Source: Ornithinibacillus scapharcae TW25 (GTDB lineage Bacteria > Bacillota > Bacilli > Bacillales > Amphibacillaceae). Taken from it: 64,000 nucleotides of DNA. A program made the translations under genes and the position numbers. Position 1 is the stretch's first letter. The number at the start of each line of letters is the position of its first letter. This document shows positions 7,375-15,816 of the stretch, piece by piece. Location: contig NZ_AEWH01000036.1 in NCBI RefSeq assembly GCF_000190475.1, positions 1 to 64,000 of the forward strand, written 5' to 3'. Under the pieces are notes generated by a model. It searched no databases and was not told the DNA's origin. It was given only the letters and a program-made list of their open reading frames with translations.

Positions 7375-10053
7375 ATGGCAGATAATCGCCAAACTCGCAC
7401 TGCACGTAGAAAACAAAAAAAATCAAAAAAGAAACCGATATGGAAAAAAATCTTACTAGGCTTACTTATTGCCTTCCTAGCTGTTGGAATTGGTGTAGCG
7501 GGATTATTTACTTATTATATTGCCACTGCACCGGATATTGATACATCCAAATTGTCAGACCCAGTATCATCAAAGGTATACGATATGGATGGTGAACTAA
7601 TTGCTGACCTTGGCAATTTCAAACGAACCAAAATCACCTACGAAGACTTACCTCAAGTTTTGATTGATGCAGTTACAGCTACTGAGGATGCACGTTTCTT
7701 TGAACACTCAGGTATTGATTTGAGACGTATTGGTGGTGCAGTCATTGGTAATATTCGAAATGGATTTGGGTCCGAGGGTGCGAGTACGATTACACAACAA
7801 GTCGTAGAAAAATCGTTTCTTCCACCAGATAAGAAGATTAAGTATAAAGTCCAAGAGCAATGGCTAGCTTTAAAACTGGAACAAGATTATTCCAAACAAC
7901 AAATTCTTGAAATGTATTTAAATAAAATCTTCTATGGTGCTAATGCTTATGGAGTTGCTAAAGCAGCTGAGACGTACTTTGGAAAAACAGACTTACATGA
8001 CCTAACCTTGCCTGAAGCGGCAATCTTAGCTGGGTTACCACAAAGACCAACAGCATACAATCCTTTTGTTAATCCAGACTTTACAAAGGAACGTATGAAA
8101 ACCGTATTAAAATTAATGGTTCGCCATGGAAAAATTACACAAGCTGAGGCGGATGAAGCGCTAGAAGTTGATATCCCGTCGCTTCTAGTAACTGATCGTC
8201 CAGAATCAAATCCATATGATGCATTTATTCAGCAAGTAGAAAAAGAAGTAGAAGAAAAATTAGACGGGGCAGATATTTACTCCGATGGTTTAGAAATTTA
8301 TACGACACTTGATAAAGGTGCACAGGATCATGTAGAGCTACTATTATCTAATTCTGAGAATAATCCAGTAGCCTTCCCTAACGAAGATTTACATGCAGGA
8401 ATGGTCGTTATCGATTCTAAATCAGGAGCGATTCGAGCAATTGGTGGAGACAGAAACTATCAAAACGGGTGGAACTACGCGATCCAAGGTGGTAGCCAAG
8501 CGGGATCTGCATTTAAACCTATTGTTGCCTACGGTCCTGCAATCGAGTATAACAAAATGTCTACCTACCATCAGATAGACGATGACAAACCTTTTGAGAT
8601 TTCTGGTTCTGATGGTAAAGCGATACGTAACTGGAATAGAAAATATCAAGGTTGGATGACAGCACGATATGCACTACAAGAATCGTTAAACGTACCAGCA
8701 GTAAAAGTATTATTAGAAACGGGCTATGACAATTCCAAAAAGTTTGGGAATAAGTTAGGTATTGAATTTGTCAAAGGAAATCCACAGTTAACAGATGCGA
8801 TAGGTGGTGCCGAAACTGTTGTTAACCCGCTTCAACTTGCCGGTGCTTACCAAGCGTTTGCAAATGAAGGTATTCGTTATGAGCCATATGCTGTAACAAA
8901 AGTGGTATTACCGGATGATAAAACGGTGGAATTAACGCCTGAACCAGAAATTGCGATGTCAGACTATACCGCTTATATGATTTCTGACATGCTTAAAACA
9001 GCACTAAATCAAGGGTCTTCTGGTGGACCTGCACGTGTTCCAGGGTTACCTTTAGCAGCTAAAACCGGTACTACTAACATAGAAGGTGTTGAAGGTGCCA
9101 AGGATTCCTGGATTGCCGGGTATTCCACTAACTACACTACCGCAATTTGGGTAGGTTATGATGAAGGTAAACGCACCATGAATGATGAAAAATGGATTGC
9201 TCACAGTCTCTTCAAGAATCTAATGACCGACTTACACAAAGATGTGGAAACTTCTGATTTTGTAAAACCTGATTCTGTGGTAGAGGTTGCGGTCGAAAAA
9301 GGCTCTAATCCTGCTGCTTTACCAAGTGAGCATACTCCAGAGTCTCAAATCGTCACGGAGCTCTTTGTAAAAGGAACTGAACCAAAAGAAACATCTGAGA
9401 AATTTGACAAGTTAGACCCAGTAGCAAATTTAAAAGCTGAATACAGTGAAGGAAATAATTCTATCATTGTTGAGTGGGATTACGATTCAGAGGAAGATGT
9501 TTCGTTCGAAGTTTCGGCAAGTGTTGATGGTGGAGAAATGCAAGTCCTCTCCTCTACTCAAGATAAGAAATTAGAAATAACCGAGGTTAGTCCAGGTGCA
9601 AGTTATACGATACAAGTAGTAGCCGTTCTAAATGAGGATGAAGAAAGCCGCAGTGATCCCGCAACTGTTTCGGTATCACTAGAAGGTGGTGAAGGTGAAG
9701 GTGAAGATAATAATGAAAATTCACCAATCAACCCTGTGGATGGATTAACTGCTATCTATGACGCAAACCAGTCTTTAATCGATGTATCTTGGGGTTATAA
9801 TGGGCCACCAGCAAGCTTTGAAGTTGTTGTTGAAGGTCCACAAGGTAACTCTCAGATAGTTGAATCAAAAGGAATTGAAATAACTGGTAACTTTGAACCT
9901 GGTCAGGTTTACACGATTTACGTAACCGCAATTGGCAAAAATGGAGCTAATGAAGGTACGAGAAGCGAAACGCAAACTACTTCAGTAGAAATTCCAGGTG
10001 AGGTAACTACCCCATCTGGTGATGATGAAGAAACCTCTGGAAACGGAGAATAA
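7375..10053 (+). CDS. ponA: Penicillin-binding protein 1 (class A)
   Basis: Bifunctional peptidoglycan synthase, 892 residues. Order of parts: basic cytoplasmic tail (1-24); membrane anchor (about 26-48); glycosyltransferase family 51 domain with catalytic Glu104 in ATEDARFFEH and EGASTITQQ; and the transpeptidase domain. The transpeptidase has Ser378 and Lys381 in GSAFKP, SLN at 437-439 and KTGT at 563-566. The C-terminal ~210 residues carry two fibronectin type III-like modules (from about 682 and 785), split by a Gly/Glu/Asn-rich linker and ending in an acidic tail. ATG follows GGAGGTAG. It is the last gene of the recU-ponA operon. GpsB, encoded nearby, is the known partner in B. subtilis. 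Confidence 0.97.
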   Translation: MADNRQTRTARRKQKKSKKKPIWKKILLGLLIAFLAVGIGVAGLFTYYIATAPDIDTSKLSDPVSSKVYDMDGELIADLGNFKRTKITYEDLPQVLIDAVTATEDARFFEHSGIDLRRIGGAVIGNIRNGFGSEGASTITQQVVEKSFLPPDKKIKYKVQEQWLALKLEQDYSKQQILEMYLNKIFYGANAYGVAKAAETYFGKTDLHDLTLPEAAILAGLPQRPTAYNPFVNPDFTKERMKTVLKLMVRHGKITQAEADEALEVDIPSLLVTDRPESNPYDAFIQQVEKEVEEKLDGADIYSDGLEIYTTLDKGAQDHVELLLSNSENNPVAFPNEDLHAGMVVIDSKSGAIRAIGGDRNYQNGWNYAIQGGSQAGSAFKPIVAYGPAIEYNKMSTYHQIDDDKPFEISGSDGKAIRNWNRKYQGWMTARYALQESLNVPAVKVLLETGYDNSKKFGNKLGIEFVKGNPQLTDAIGGAETVVNPLQLAGAYQAFANEGIRYEPYAVTKVVLPDDKTVELTPEPEIAMSDYTAYMISDMLKTALNQGSSGGPARVPGLPLAAKTGTTNIEGVEGAKDSWIAGYSTNYTTAIWVGYDEGKRTMNDEKWIAHSLFKNLMTDLHKDVETSDFVKPDSVVEVAVEKGSNPAALPSEHTPESQIVTELFVKGTEPKETSEKFDKLDPVANLKAEYSEGNNSIIVEWDYDSEEDVSFEVSASVDGGEMQVLSSTQDKKLEITEVSPGASYTIQVVAVLNEDEESRSDPATVSVSLEGGEGEGEDNNENSPINPVDGLTAIYDANQSLIDVSWGYNGPPASFEVVVEGPQGNSQIVESKGIEITGNFEPGQVYTIYVTAIGKNGANEGTRSETQTTSVEIPGEVTTPSGDDEETSGNGE

Positions 10054-10106
10054 CAAAACAGCTGTTACTCTATAGGTTAATTGTTTGCGAATAGGAAGTT
10101 CAATAT

Positions 10107-10184
10107 AAAAACGCTTGGAGGAAGGTACCCCGCAAAGTTAGAGTAAATCTAACCTTCGGGGTCGAACCAAATCCAAGCGTTTTT
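10107..10184. terminator. Long nested hairpin after ponA, terminator or small structured element
   Basis: Outer stem AAAAACGCTTGGA/TCCAAGCGTTTTT (10107-10119, 10172-10184). It encloses ACCCCG/CGGGGT (10127-10132, 10157-10162) and TTAGA/TCTAA (10138-10142, 10148-10152). A T-rich tract follows on the plus strand, so it can end ponA transcription. It is longer and more elaborate than any other terminator in the window and could be a dispersed repeat or structured RNA. Confidence 0.7.
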
Positions 10185-10227
10185 AATTTTATCTATACAA
10201 GTCTACTTAAATTTTCCTGTAAAATAT

Positions 10228-10509
10228 CTAATGTCTGTTCCCCGGATTCTTGAGAGCTATGTTTCCAAAACCATTACTGCTATCTAAAAACCCCTGACTA
10301 AGATAAAGATAGTATTTTCTCTCGCCTTCATAGTATAAATATATACCATTACCAGTTCCATCTTCATCTAATTTTCTACTGTCGACAAATTCCTTCACAT
10401 CATTGTCAACATCCTCCAAACTAACTTCTGAAAATGATATTTTCTCAGGTGCTAAATCACATGCAGCAAGTAGCACGATAACTAAAAAAATTTAAGCTAT
10501 CTTTTTCAT
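10228..10509 (-). pseudogene. Small lipoprotein gene with in-frame stop in its signal peptide
   Basis: Reading from ATG 10509 (AAAGGGG site seven bases upstream) gives MKKIA, a TAA stop (10494-10492), then IFLVIVLLAAC. This is a typical lipoprotein signal peptide with lipobox LAAC, interrupted at codon 6. After the Cys, about 78 residues stay open (DLAPEKISFSEV… to GNRH), with Tyr-rich strands near the middle. I do not recognise the family. Either a recent nonsense mutation has inactivated the gene, or a sequencing error is present. Initiation at a later GTG (10476) would leave no usable signal peptide. Confidence 0.65.
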
Positions 10510-10536
10510 ATATGCCCCTTTACAACTAAATACATG

Positions 10537-10740
10537 TTATAAATTACCATTGTCATTACCTATCTTATGTCTCACATCATCCAATGCTTTTTCTGTATAA
10601 ATTCGCTCGGATTCATTCGCGTGTTTAACACCTTCTTCTAAATCTATTTTGATTTTCTTATTTTTAATTACCCAATCTGCTATTAAACTTATAATTAGCA
10701 ATCCTCCAATTAAAAATAGTAGCAATAACCACAAAGGCAT
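10537..10740 (-). CDS. Small single-pass membrane protein, hypothetical
   Basis: A 67-residue protein with one N-terminal hydrophobic helix (about residues 2-24, PLWLLLLFLIGGLLIISLIA) and a charged, mostly acidic C-terminal tail likely to be helical and cytoplasmic. I do not recognise the family. ATG 10740 is placed five bases after GGAGGTGA; the open frame starts nine bases earlier at a GTG inside this site. It is part of the accessory patch between ponA and nth. Confidence 0.6.
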   Translation of the reverse strand: MPLWLLLLFLIGGLLIISLIADWVIKNKKIKIDLEEGVKHANESERIYTEKALDDVRHKIGNDNGNL

Positions 10741-10791
10741 CGCCTTCACCTCCTCATTATTGATTACAATTACAAATTGTTATTACCAATG

Positions 10792-11256
10792 TTAGCTACC
10801 AGAGTAGTCATTTGTTAACTGCCAATATAGCATTCCTTTGTTATGACTTGTTTTTTTCATATTTAACTTCCTTAAGACGTTAATGGATGCGAGATTATCT
10901 TCTTCACATTCAGCCATTATTTTCGCTACAAATTTAGAGACAAATGCCCAATCGACAAGGCGTTTTAAAGCTTCAGTTGCATACCCTTTATTTTGTTCGG
11001 AAGAAATAATGCCATAACCCACCTCTACTGTCTCTTCTTTGTCCGGTTTGCCTTTAAAGCCTATATCTCCTACAACCCGATTCGTGTTTTTATCAATAAC
11101 AAGCCATACTCCCCATCCCAGTAAAGAGCAATCTTCTTTCAATCGTTCCAAATACGTTGCAATATGTGGTCTTATACTATATTCTCTAGCGTTATATGTT
11201 GATAATGATTGCTCCGTACAGGGTGTAAGGATTAATCTTTTTGTTCCTAGTTCCAC
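10792..11256 (-). CDS. GNAT family N-acetyltransferase (RimJ/RimL-like)
   Basis: Acetyl-CoA-dependent acetyltransferase of 154 residues. The fold order is visible: an N-terminal strand (TKRLILTPC), VVGDIGFKGKP, EVGYGIISSEQNKGYATEAL with the Q/NxGxA acetyl-CoA pyrophosphate loop, and a C-terminal ASINVLRKLNMKK segment. These features resemble the RimJ/RimL group, which acetylates N-termini or small molecules; the substrate cannot be told. The start is GTG 11256 behind AGGGAGGG. It stands alone in the accessory patch. Confidence 0.85.
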   Translation of the reverse strand: MELGTKRLILTPCTEQSLSTYNAREYSIRPHIATYLERLKEDCSLLGWGVWLVIDKNTNRVVGDIGFKGKPDKEETVEVGYGIISSEQNKGYATEALKRLVDWAFVSKFVAKIMAECEEDNLASINVLRKLNMKKTSHNKGMLYWQLTNDYSGS

Positions 11257-11272
11257 CAGTTTCCCTCCCTAG

Positions 11273-11565
11273 AATGTTATTTTTGAACATTATATGGATT
11301 GAATATTCTGAATAAGGAATCCGTAAAATTAGGTGACCATTCACCGTGATCACCTTATTCGAGTCTAATTGATTAGTTCCCCAATACTTATTCTTTTTGA
11401 TACATTTCTCCAGCTATTCACAATAAGGTTAGTTCAGATACCTGCCCCACTAAATTCTTCTAAATTCAAAACAAGTTGTTTCAATGATAAAGTGGAATCC
11501 TCTTTTGGATAATATTTTCATAGAGAAATAACTTAATTGAATGTATCAAAGGTAAGTAAATATTA
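11273..11565. other. Intergenic region without a recognised gene
   Basis: About 290 bases between the GNAT and TIM-barrel genes. I see only AT-rich sequence and a weak 6-bp inverted repeat (AGGTGA/TCACCT near 11330-11354) without a T-tract. No convincing ORF or RNA is visible. Confidence 0.5.
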
Positions 11566-12381
11566 CTAAAATTTTCTAACTAACTGGTGAAGTTTTGGTA
11601 ATTGACTTGCTAGGACCTCTTCATCAGATCGCCATTCAAAAGCTGGCCCGACTCCTCCATATTCAAAAGCTACTACCCATGGTGTTGCCCAATCCCCCTT
11701 TTTAATTCTTCTTAATACCCATTCTGTTAATTGCCAGTCCTTATCAGTCATGGGCATACTGTCTCGAAGTCGACCAGTTTCATCCGGCTGAATACCTGTG
11801 ATATGAAGTTCTTTTAGGTGAGAAAGTGGCAGTTGGGAAATATAATCTTGTACTTCTAATCCAAGACTTAAAGATGTCATACGAGCATGTGCTGTATCAA
11901 GTAAGAATCCACATCCAGTTTGATTAATAATTTCGGTAAGAATAACAGGATCAATGATGGGCTTCATCATATTTTCTCCCTTGCCCCTACATATTACGTT
12001 TTCAACAATTATGTTTTCTGTACCTACATGTTTGGCGAGATAATCAATATCCCGAACCGTTGCATCTACCATAGTCCTTATATGTTTCGTATCTGTTGTT
12101 AAAATATCAACATTGGGATAGTCTCTGGCATAAGCTACAGCGTGAACATTAATATAAGGTGTTTGCGTATGCTCTCTCAATTCGTGAATAGCTTTCCAAT
12201 TTACCTGATGCATTTGTCCACTACCCTCGTTTAAAGCGAAATGAACATAACAAGGTTTGCCTTTCCCCGCCCGAAAAATTAATTCCTTACTAAAATCCGG
12301 GCACTTAAAAAGATCGACTTCAATAGATTTCTTATGTAACAATGCTTCCGCTTCTTTTGAAAAATTAACTGCTACCTTCAT
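11566..12381 (-). CDS. DUF692-like / sugar-phosphate isomerase-type TIM barrel protein
   Basis: A 271-residue protein with metal-site features of the xylose-isomerase-like TIM barrel superfamily: IIVENVICRG (metal-ligand Glu), GFLLDTAHAR (Asp and His), LKELHITG (His) and VAFEYGG near the C-terminus. The pattern recalls the DUF692 group (multinuclear iron oxidases) more than classic sugar epimerases, but no peptide substrate gene or partner is adjacent. Substrate and reaction are unknown. ATG 12381 follows TGGAGTGAAG. It stands as a single gene. Confidence 0.65.
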   Translation of the reverse strand: MKVAVNFSKEAEALLHKKSIEVDLFKCPDFSKELIFRAGKGKPCYVHFALNEGSGQMHQVNWKAIHELREHTQTPYINVHAVAYARDYPNVDILTTDTKHIRTMVDATVRDIDYLAKHVGTENIIVENVICRGKGENMMKPIIDPVILTEIINQTGCGFLLDTAHARMTSLSLGLEVQDYISQLPLSHLKELHITGIQPDETGRLRDSMPMTDKDWQLTEWVLRRIKKGDWATPWVVAFEYGGVGPAFEWRSDEEVLASQLPKLHQLVRKF

Positions 12382-12479
12382 GTATCTTCACTCCATTTAT
12401 ATACCTTATGGGTTCAACAAATAAAGAAAGATTTGAATTACTAAATGAAAACGGAGAAAACTACCACTCATCATGTTTA

Positions 12480-13112
12480 CTATATTTCTCTAATTTTTGT
12501 CAGATCACCACTACATAAGATTTCAAGATTTTCGAAAATCTTTTGAGCTGGCCAGTCCCACCATTTAATGGCGACAAGATATATAATTAATTCATCATCA
12601 AATCTTTTCTTTATTACTTTACACGGATTTCCACCAGCTATATGGTACGGTGGAATGTCTTTTACCACTACAGAGTTTGCGGCAATGATTGCCCCGTCAC
12701 CAATGTGAACACCAGGCATAACCGTAACATTTTGCCCGATCCATACATCGTTTCCAATTACAGTATCACCTTTAAGGGGTAAGTCGTCTAAACTCGGAGT
12801 CGCTTTCTCCCATCCACTACCCATAATATTAAATGGATAAGTAGTGACACTGTTCATTCTATGATTTGCACCATTCATGACAAATTCTATTCCTCTTGCT
12901 ATTGCACAAAACTTACCGATAATTAGTTTATCACCAATAAACTCATAGTGATGTGTAACACGTTCTTCAAATCTTTCTGGTCCATTAACGTCGTCATAGT
13001 ATGTAAAATCACCGACTATAATATTTGGATTTGTCACTACATTTTTAATAAAACATATACTTTTTATTGCCTCATTTGGATAAATTGCATTAGGATTTGG
13101 CCCGAAATGCAT
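12480..13112 (-). CDS. Vat-family xenobiotic O-acetyltransferase
   Basis: Left-handed beta-helix (hexapeptide repeat) acetyltransferase of 210 residues. It closely resembles Vat enzymes, which O-acetylate group A streptogramins, and CatB chloramphenicol acetyltransferases. Family landmarks are present: HYEFIGDKLIIGKFCAIA, MNGANHRM with the catalytic His (residue 84), DLPLKGDTVIGNDVWIGQ, MPGVHIGDGAIIAA and AGGNP. Length equals that of Vat proteins. ATG 13112 follows GGAGGAATTC; the open frame goes 12 codons further without a site. Drug resistance is not shown by sequence alone, since many chromosomal relatives have unknown substrates. Confidence 0.85.
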   Translation of the reverse strand: MHFGPNPNAIYPNEAIKSICFIKNVVTNPNIIVGDFTYYDDVNGPERFEERVTHHYEFIGDKLIIGKFCAIARGIEFVMNGANHRMNSVTTYPFNIMGSGWEKATPSLDDLPLKGDTVIGNDVWIGQNVTVMPGVHIGDGAIIAANSVVVKDIPPYHIAGGNPCKVIKKRFDDELIIYLVAIKWWDWPAQKIFENLEILCSGDLTKIREI

Positions 13113-13177
13113 GTTAGAATTCCTCCTTCGCCGTAAATACAAAAACACGGACTCTATTCATGTGATGAGAAATATTC

Positions 13178-13627
13178 CTATAACCATTTAAGCTGTTCTG
13201 CTCGTTCTTTAGCAAAATTCAATAGTTGGATTCTTGCCATATTTTCAGGTTCTAACTTATTGAATATTTGTACTGCAGTATCAAAGTTACAGATGACATA
13301 GCCAGATTTTTCATTATCAAAAGTACTAGGTGAAAACTCTATGGTTCTTGCTAATAACCAGACAGTATATGTATCGGTAGATTCCCAGTACCAGGATGCA
13401 AAAGGAATCCGTTTAGAGCTTATTTTCATACCTACTTCTTCAAAGGCCTCACGTTCAATTGTTTCATCTACACTCTCGTTTCCTTCAGCCCTACCGCCTA
13501 TCGTTGTTAATAATTGTTCCTCCTTGTCCCAAGCCATAACAATAGTGTTATTCTCCAATATTGGTATACAATGAACTCCGGCAATTTTCTTATCTATCGG
13601 TAAAGCGGTTATTTTTTCTAACATCAT
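13178..13627 (-). CDS. NUDIX hydrolase
   Basis: Nucleoside-diphosphate-linked pyrophosphatase family protein of about 149 residues. The Nudix box is complete: GGRAEGNESVDETIEREAFE, then EVG, matching Gx5Ex7REUxEExGU. The substrate cannot be predicted. The open frame starts at ATG 13639, but AGGA within it lies just before ATG 13627/13624 (MMLEKITALP), so the shorter start is preferred; the choice is uncertain. Neighbours are other accessory genes. Confidence 0.85.
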   Translation of the reverse strand: MMLEKITALPIDKKIAGVHCIPILENNTIVMAWDKEEQLLTTIGGRAEGNESVDETIEREAFEEVGMKISSKRIPFASWYWESTDTYTVWLLARTIEFSPSTFDNEKSGYVICNFDTAVQIFNKLEPENMARIQLLNFAKERAEQLKWL

Positions 13628-13784
13628 CCACTTCCTCATTCCACGTATAAATTATCCCTTCAAATTACTTACCAAAAGGCATTCTTATCAGATTGTAATC
13701 TGCAATCAATAATCGATTTTCAACATCATGAAATCACCTTGATACATTCCTCTAGAGAAAATAATTTCACAAGCGAAGTACTTA

Positions 13785-14192
13785 TTAATCAACATACGAT
13801 TTATTCATTAATACTATCCGCCATCCATCCGGGTCTTCTATTGTGATCCCTAGTTCTTTCCAATACGCATTTTCTGGTTCAACTTCTGGATATCCCATAT
13901 TTCTTAATCGTTCTGCTACGCTATCGATTTCATTCTTGTTCGTAATATAGAATACTAACAGATTGTCTTTTGTAGGTGCAGGACAAGGACTTCCATCTAT
14001 ATGTCGGGTAAATTCTAGGTGATATTGAACATCAGGCAATCCGAATATAACCCCCTCATACCCCCTATGTCCCTTAAATTCACCAACCTTATGAAGTCCT
14101 AAACCATTTTGATAAAAGTGAATAACCTCTTCTAACTTATCCGTCGGTCTAGCTATCCTAACTTGAGCTGCTGTAAAGTCGTTGAATTTCAT
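13785..14192 (-). CDS. VOC family protein (glyoxalase/bleomycin-resistance fold)
   Basis: Vicinal-oxygen-chelate fold protein of 135 residues with paired beta-alpha-beta modules: VRIARPTDKLEEVIHFYQNGLG opens the first and IDSVAERLRNMGYPEV…ITIEDPDGWRIVLMN closes the second. A likely metal ligand is the His of YHLEFTR, with the Glu of the same strand, as in glyoxalase-like proteins. The substrate is unknown. ATG 14192 is preceded by AAGGGATGG at about 10 bases; the longer frame to 14258 lacks a site. Last gene of the accessory patch. Confidence 0.82.
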   Translation of the reverse strand: MKFNDFTAAQVRIARPTDKLEEVIHFYQNGLGLHKVGEFKGHRGYEGVIFGLPDVQYHLEFTRHIDGSPCPAPTKDNLLVFYITNKNEIDSVAERLRNMGYPEVEPENAYWKELGITIEDPDGWRIVLMNKSYVD

Positions 14193-14320
14193 GTGAGAAC
14201 CATCCCTTCTATTCATCTTATTTAATAATTGCTTAAAATTTATTATTAAATTCATCATAACATAGTAACGACATCCTTATTAGAACTTTCTGATATCAAA
14301 TTCATCTTTCATATAAACAT

Positions 14321-14359
14321 GAAAAAAGCATACCAATTAGATACTAATTGGTATGCTTT
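14321..14359 (-). terminator. Terminator of the ypmB-nth operon
   Basis: A 16-bp perfect stem AAAGCATACCAATTAG/CTAATTGGTATGCTTT (14325-14340, 14344-14359) with a three-base loop, followed by T-run on the minus strand, right after nth. Confidence 0.92.
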
Positions 14360-14367
14360 AGATACTT

Positions 14368-15027
14368 TTAACTATATGGCATCTCTTTTTTCATACGCTT
14401 TTGTCCTTCTCTGCAAAGTTCTAGTAAAGGGCATTCCGGACAATTCGGATTCTTAGCCTTACAGTGATAGCGACCAAAGAAAATAAGTCTGTGATGAGTT
14501 ACACTCCATTCATCTTTCGGAACTTTTCTCATTAAGGTTTCTTCAACTTCCAAAACAGAATCTTTCCATCTACATATTCCTAACCTTTTGGATACACGTT
14601 CAACATGAGTATCCACCGCTATTGCTGGTTCACCGAAAGCTACAGAGACAACAACATTCGCTGTCTTTCTCCCAACTCCAGCTAACTTCTCTAATTCCTC
14701 TTTCGAATTTGGTACTTCCCCACCATATTCGTCGATTAATACTTGGCATAGCTTTTGAATATTCTTCGCTTTATTACGGTATAAACCAATAGAACGAATG
14801 TCGTGTTGTAATTCCTCTAATGGAACAGCCAAATAATCTTCTGGGGTTTTATATTTCTGGAATAAGTCCTTTGTAACTTTATTGACGAGTGCATCTGTAC
14901 ACTGTGCCGATAGTAAAACAGCTATTACTAGTTCAAACGGGTTGTCATGAGTCAACTCACATTCTGCATCTGGAAACATCTTTGCAATTTCGTCCAAGCA
15001 AAATCGAATTTGTTTCTTATTTAACAT
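14368..15027 (-). CDS. nth: Endonuclease III
   Basis: Base-excision repair DNA glycosylase/AP lyase acting on oxidised pyrimidines, 219 residues. The helix-hairpin-helix LAGVGRKTANVV carries the catalytic Lys, and VDTHVERVSKRLG carries the catalytic Asp. The C-terminal iron-sulfur loop CKAKNPNCPECPLLELC has the C-x6-C-x2-C-x5-C pattern. ATG 15027 overlaps the dnaD stop (TAATG) and has GAGGGAGAGG upstream, so translation is probably coupled. In B. subtilis ypoC follows nth; here a terminator and unrelated accessory genes follow. Confidence 0.96.
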   Translation of the reverse strand: MLNKKQIRFCLDEIAKMFPDAECELTHDNPFELVIAVLLSAQCTDALVNKVTKDLFQKYKTPEDYLAVPLEELQHDIRSIGLYRNKAKNIQKLCQVLIDEYGGEVPNSKEELEKLAGVGRKTANVVVSVAFGEPAIAVDTHVERVSKRLGICRWKDSVLEVEETLMRKVPKDEWSVTHHRLIFFGRYHCKAKNPNCPECPLLELCREGQKRMKKEMPYS

Positions 15028-15713
15028 TAGTCCTCTCCCTCTAGCCAATTATAATAAAAGGATGTGTCCCTCTTTTTTGTATTTTCATTTGTTTGTTTGG
15101 AAGGTTGATGGTTATGAAATCGCTTGGATGCTTCTCTTGCTTGCTCTACGGTATGAATACCTTTCTTCTTCCACTCTCTTAAGATGCGATCCATATATTT
15201 AAAGTTAAGCTTCGCCATTAAAACGGATTCTCTCAATGCGGCTTTAATAAGTGATGGGGCTATTTTGTCTTCATCTAGCCAAACATTTACTGTTTCAATC
15301 TCAAATGGTGATAGTGGTCTACCGAATTCTTGTTCAAATAAAATAAATAAAGAGCCATCCTCAGACTCCTCTTTCTCTTCGACTACTGGTTGATATAATT
15401 TCTCCCACAATGGTTCTAACGAATATGCTTCACTCAGTTGTTGATGATTATTTTCCAATCGCTCAATTTTTAATAAGTTTCGTTGAATTAGCTTTCTTAA
15501 AATTTGTGAGCATTGATTTTCATCAATTGTTAATATAGTAGTCAGCTCGTCCAGGGTCGGGAAATAATTGCCACGCTGAATAGAACGATGTATTTGTATT
15601 ACCACCATGATATCCAATTCGTTTAAACCAAACGACTTATAGGTTAGTAATAATTTTTCAGGAATTGTTACATGATTATTAAGTATAGCTTGGTATGATA
15701 TTGTCTTTTTCAT
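15027..15713 (-). CDS. dnaD: Replication initiation/restart protein DnaD
   Basis: Primosomal protein of 228 residues that works with DnaA/DnaB at oriC and in PriA-dependent restart of replication. The N-terminal winged-helix oligomerisation domain (about 1-100) contains KSFGLNELDIMVV. The C-terminal DnaB_2 domain (about 125-200) has FEQEFGRPLSPFEIETVNVWL and ALRESVLM, ending in the YMDRILREWKKKGI helix. ATG 15713 (MKKTISYQAIL) has AGGTG eight bases upstream; the open frame extends 13 codons without a site. It lies between asnS and nth as in B. subtilis. Confidence 0.95.
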   Translation of the reverse strand: MKKTISYQAILNNHVTIPEKLLLTYKSFGLNELDIMVVIQIHRSIQRGNYFPTLDELTTILTIDENQCSQILRKLIQRNLLKIERLENNHQQLSEAYSLEPLWEKLYQPVVEEKEESEDGSLFILFEQEFGRPLSPFEIETVNVWLDEDKIAPSLIKAALRESVLMAKLNFKYMDRILREWKKKGIHTVEQAREASKRFHNHQPSKQTNENTKKRDTSFYYNWLEGED

Positions 15714-15769
15714 TACGTTGCACCTCATACATAGTATACCATGAACTATCATTTCTTAAGAGGAAATAG

Positions 15770-15805
15770 CATAAATAAAGATGGCTGCCTCATCGAGACA
15801 GCCAT
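15770..15805 (-). terminator. Hairpin between asnS and dnaD
   Basis: ATGGCTG.CTC/GAG.CAGCCAT (15781-15805) followed by a T-rich tract on the minus strand, just downstream of asnS. The tract is interrupted, so read-through into dnaD-nth is plausible. Confidence 0.7.
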
Positions 15806-15816
15806 TATCGTTATGA

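Noticed and set aside
11330-11354. Inverted repeat AGGTGA/TCACCT as terminator
   Set aside because: Only a 6-bp stem with a long loop and no T-tract.
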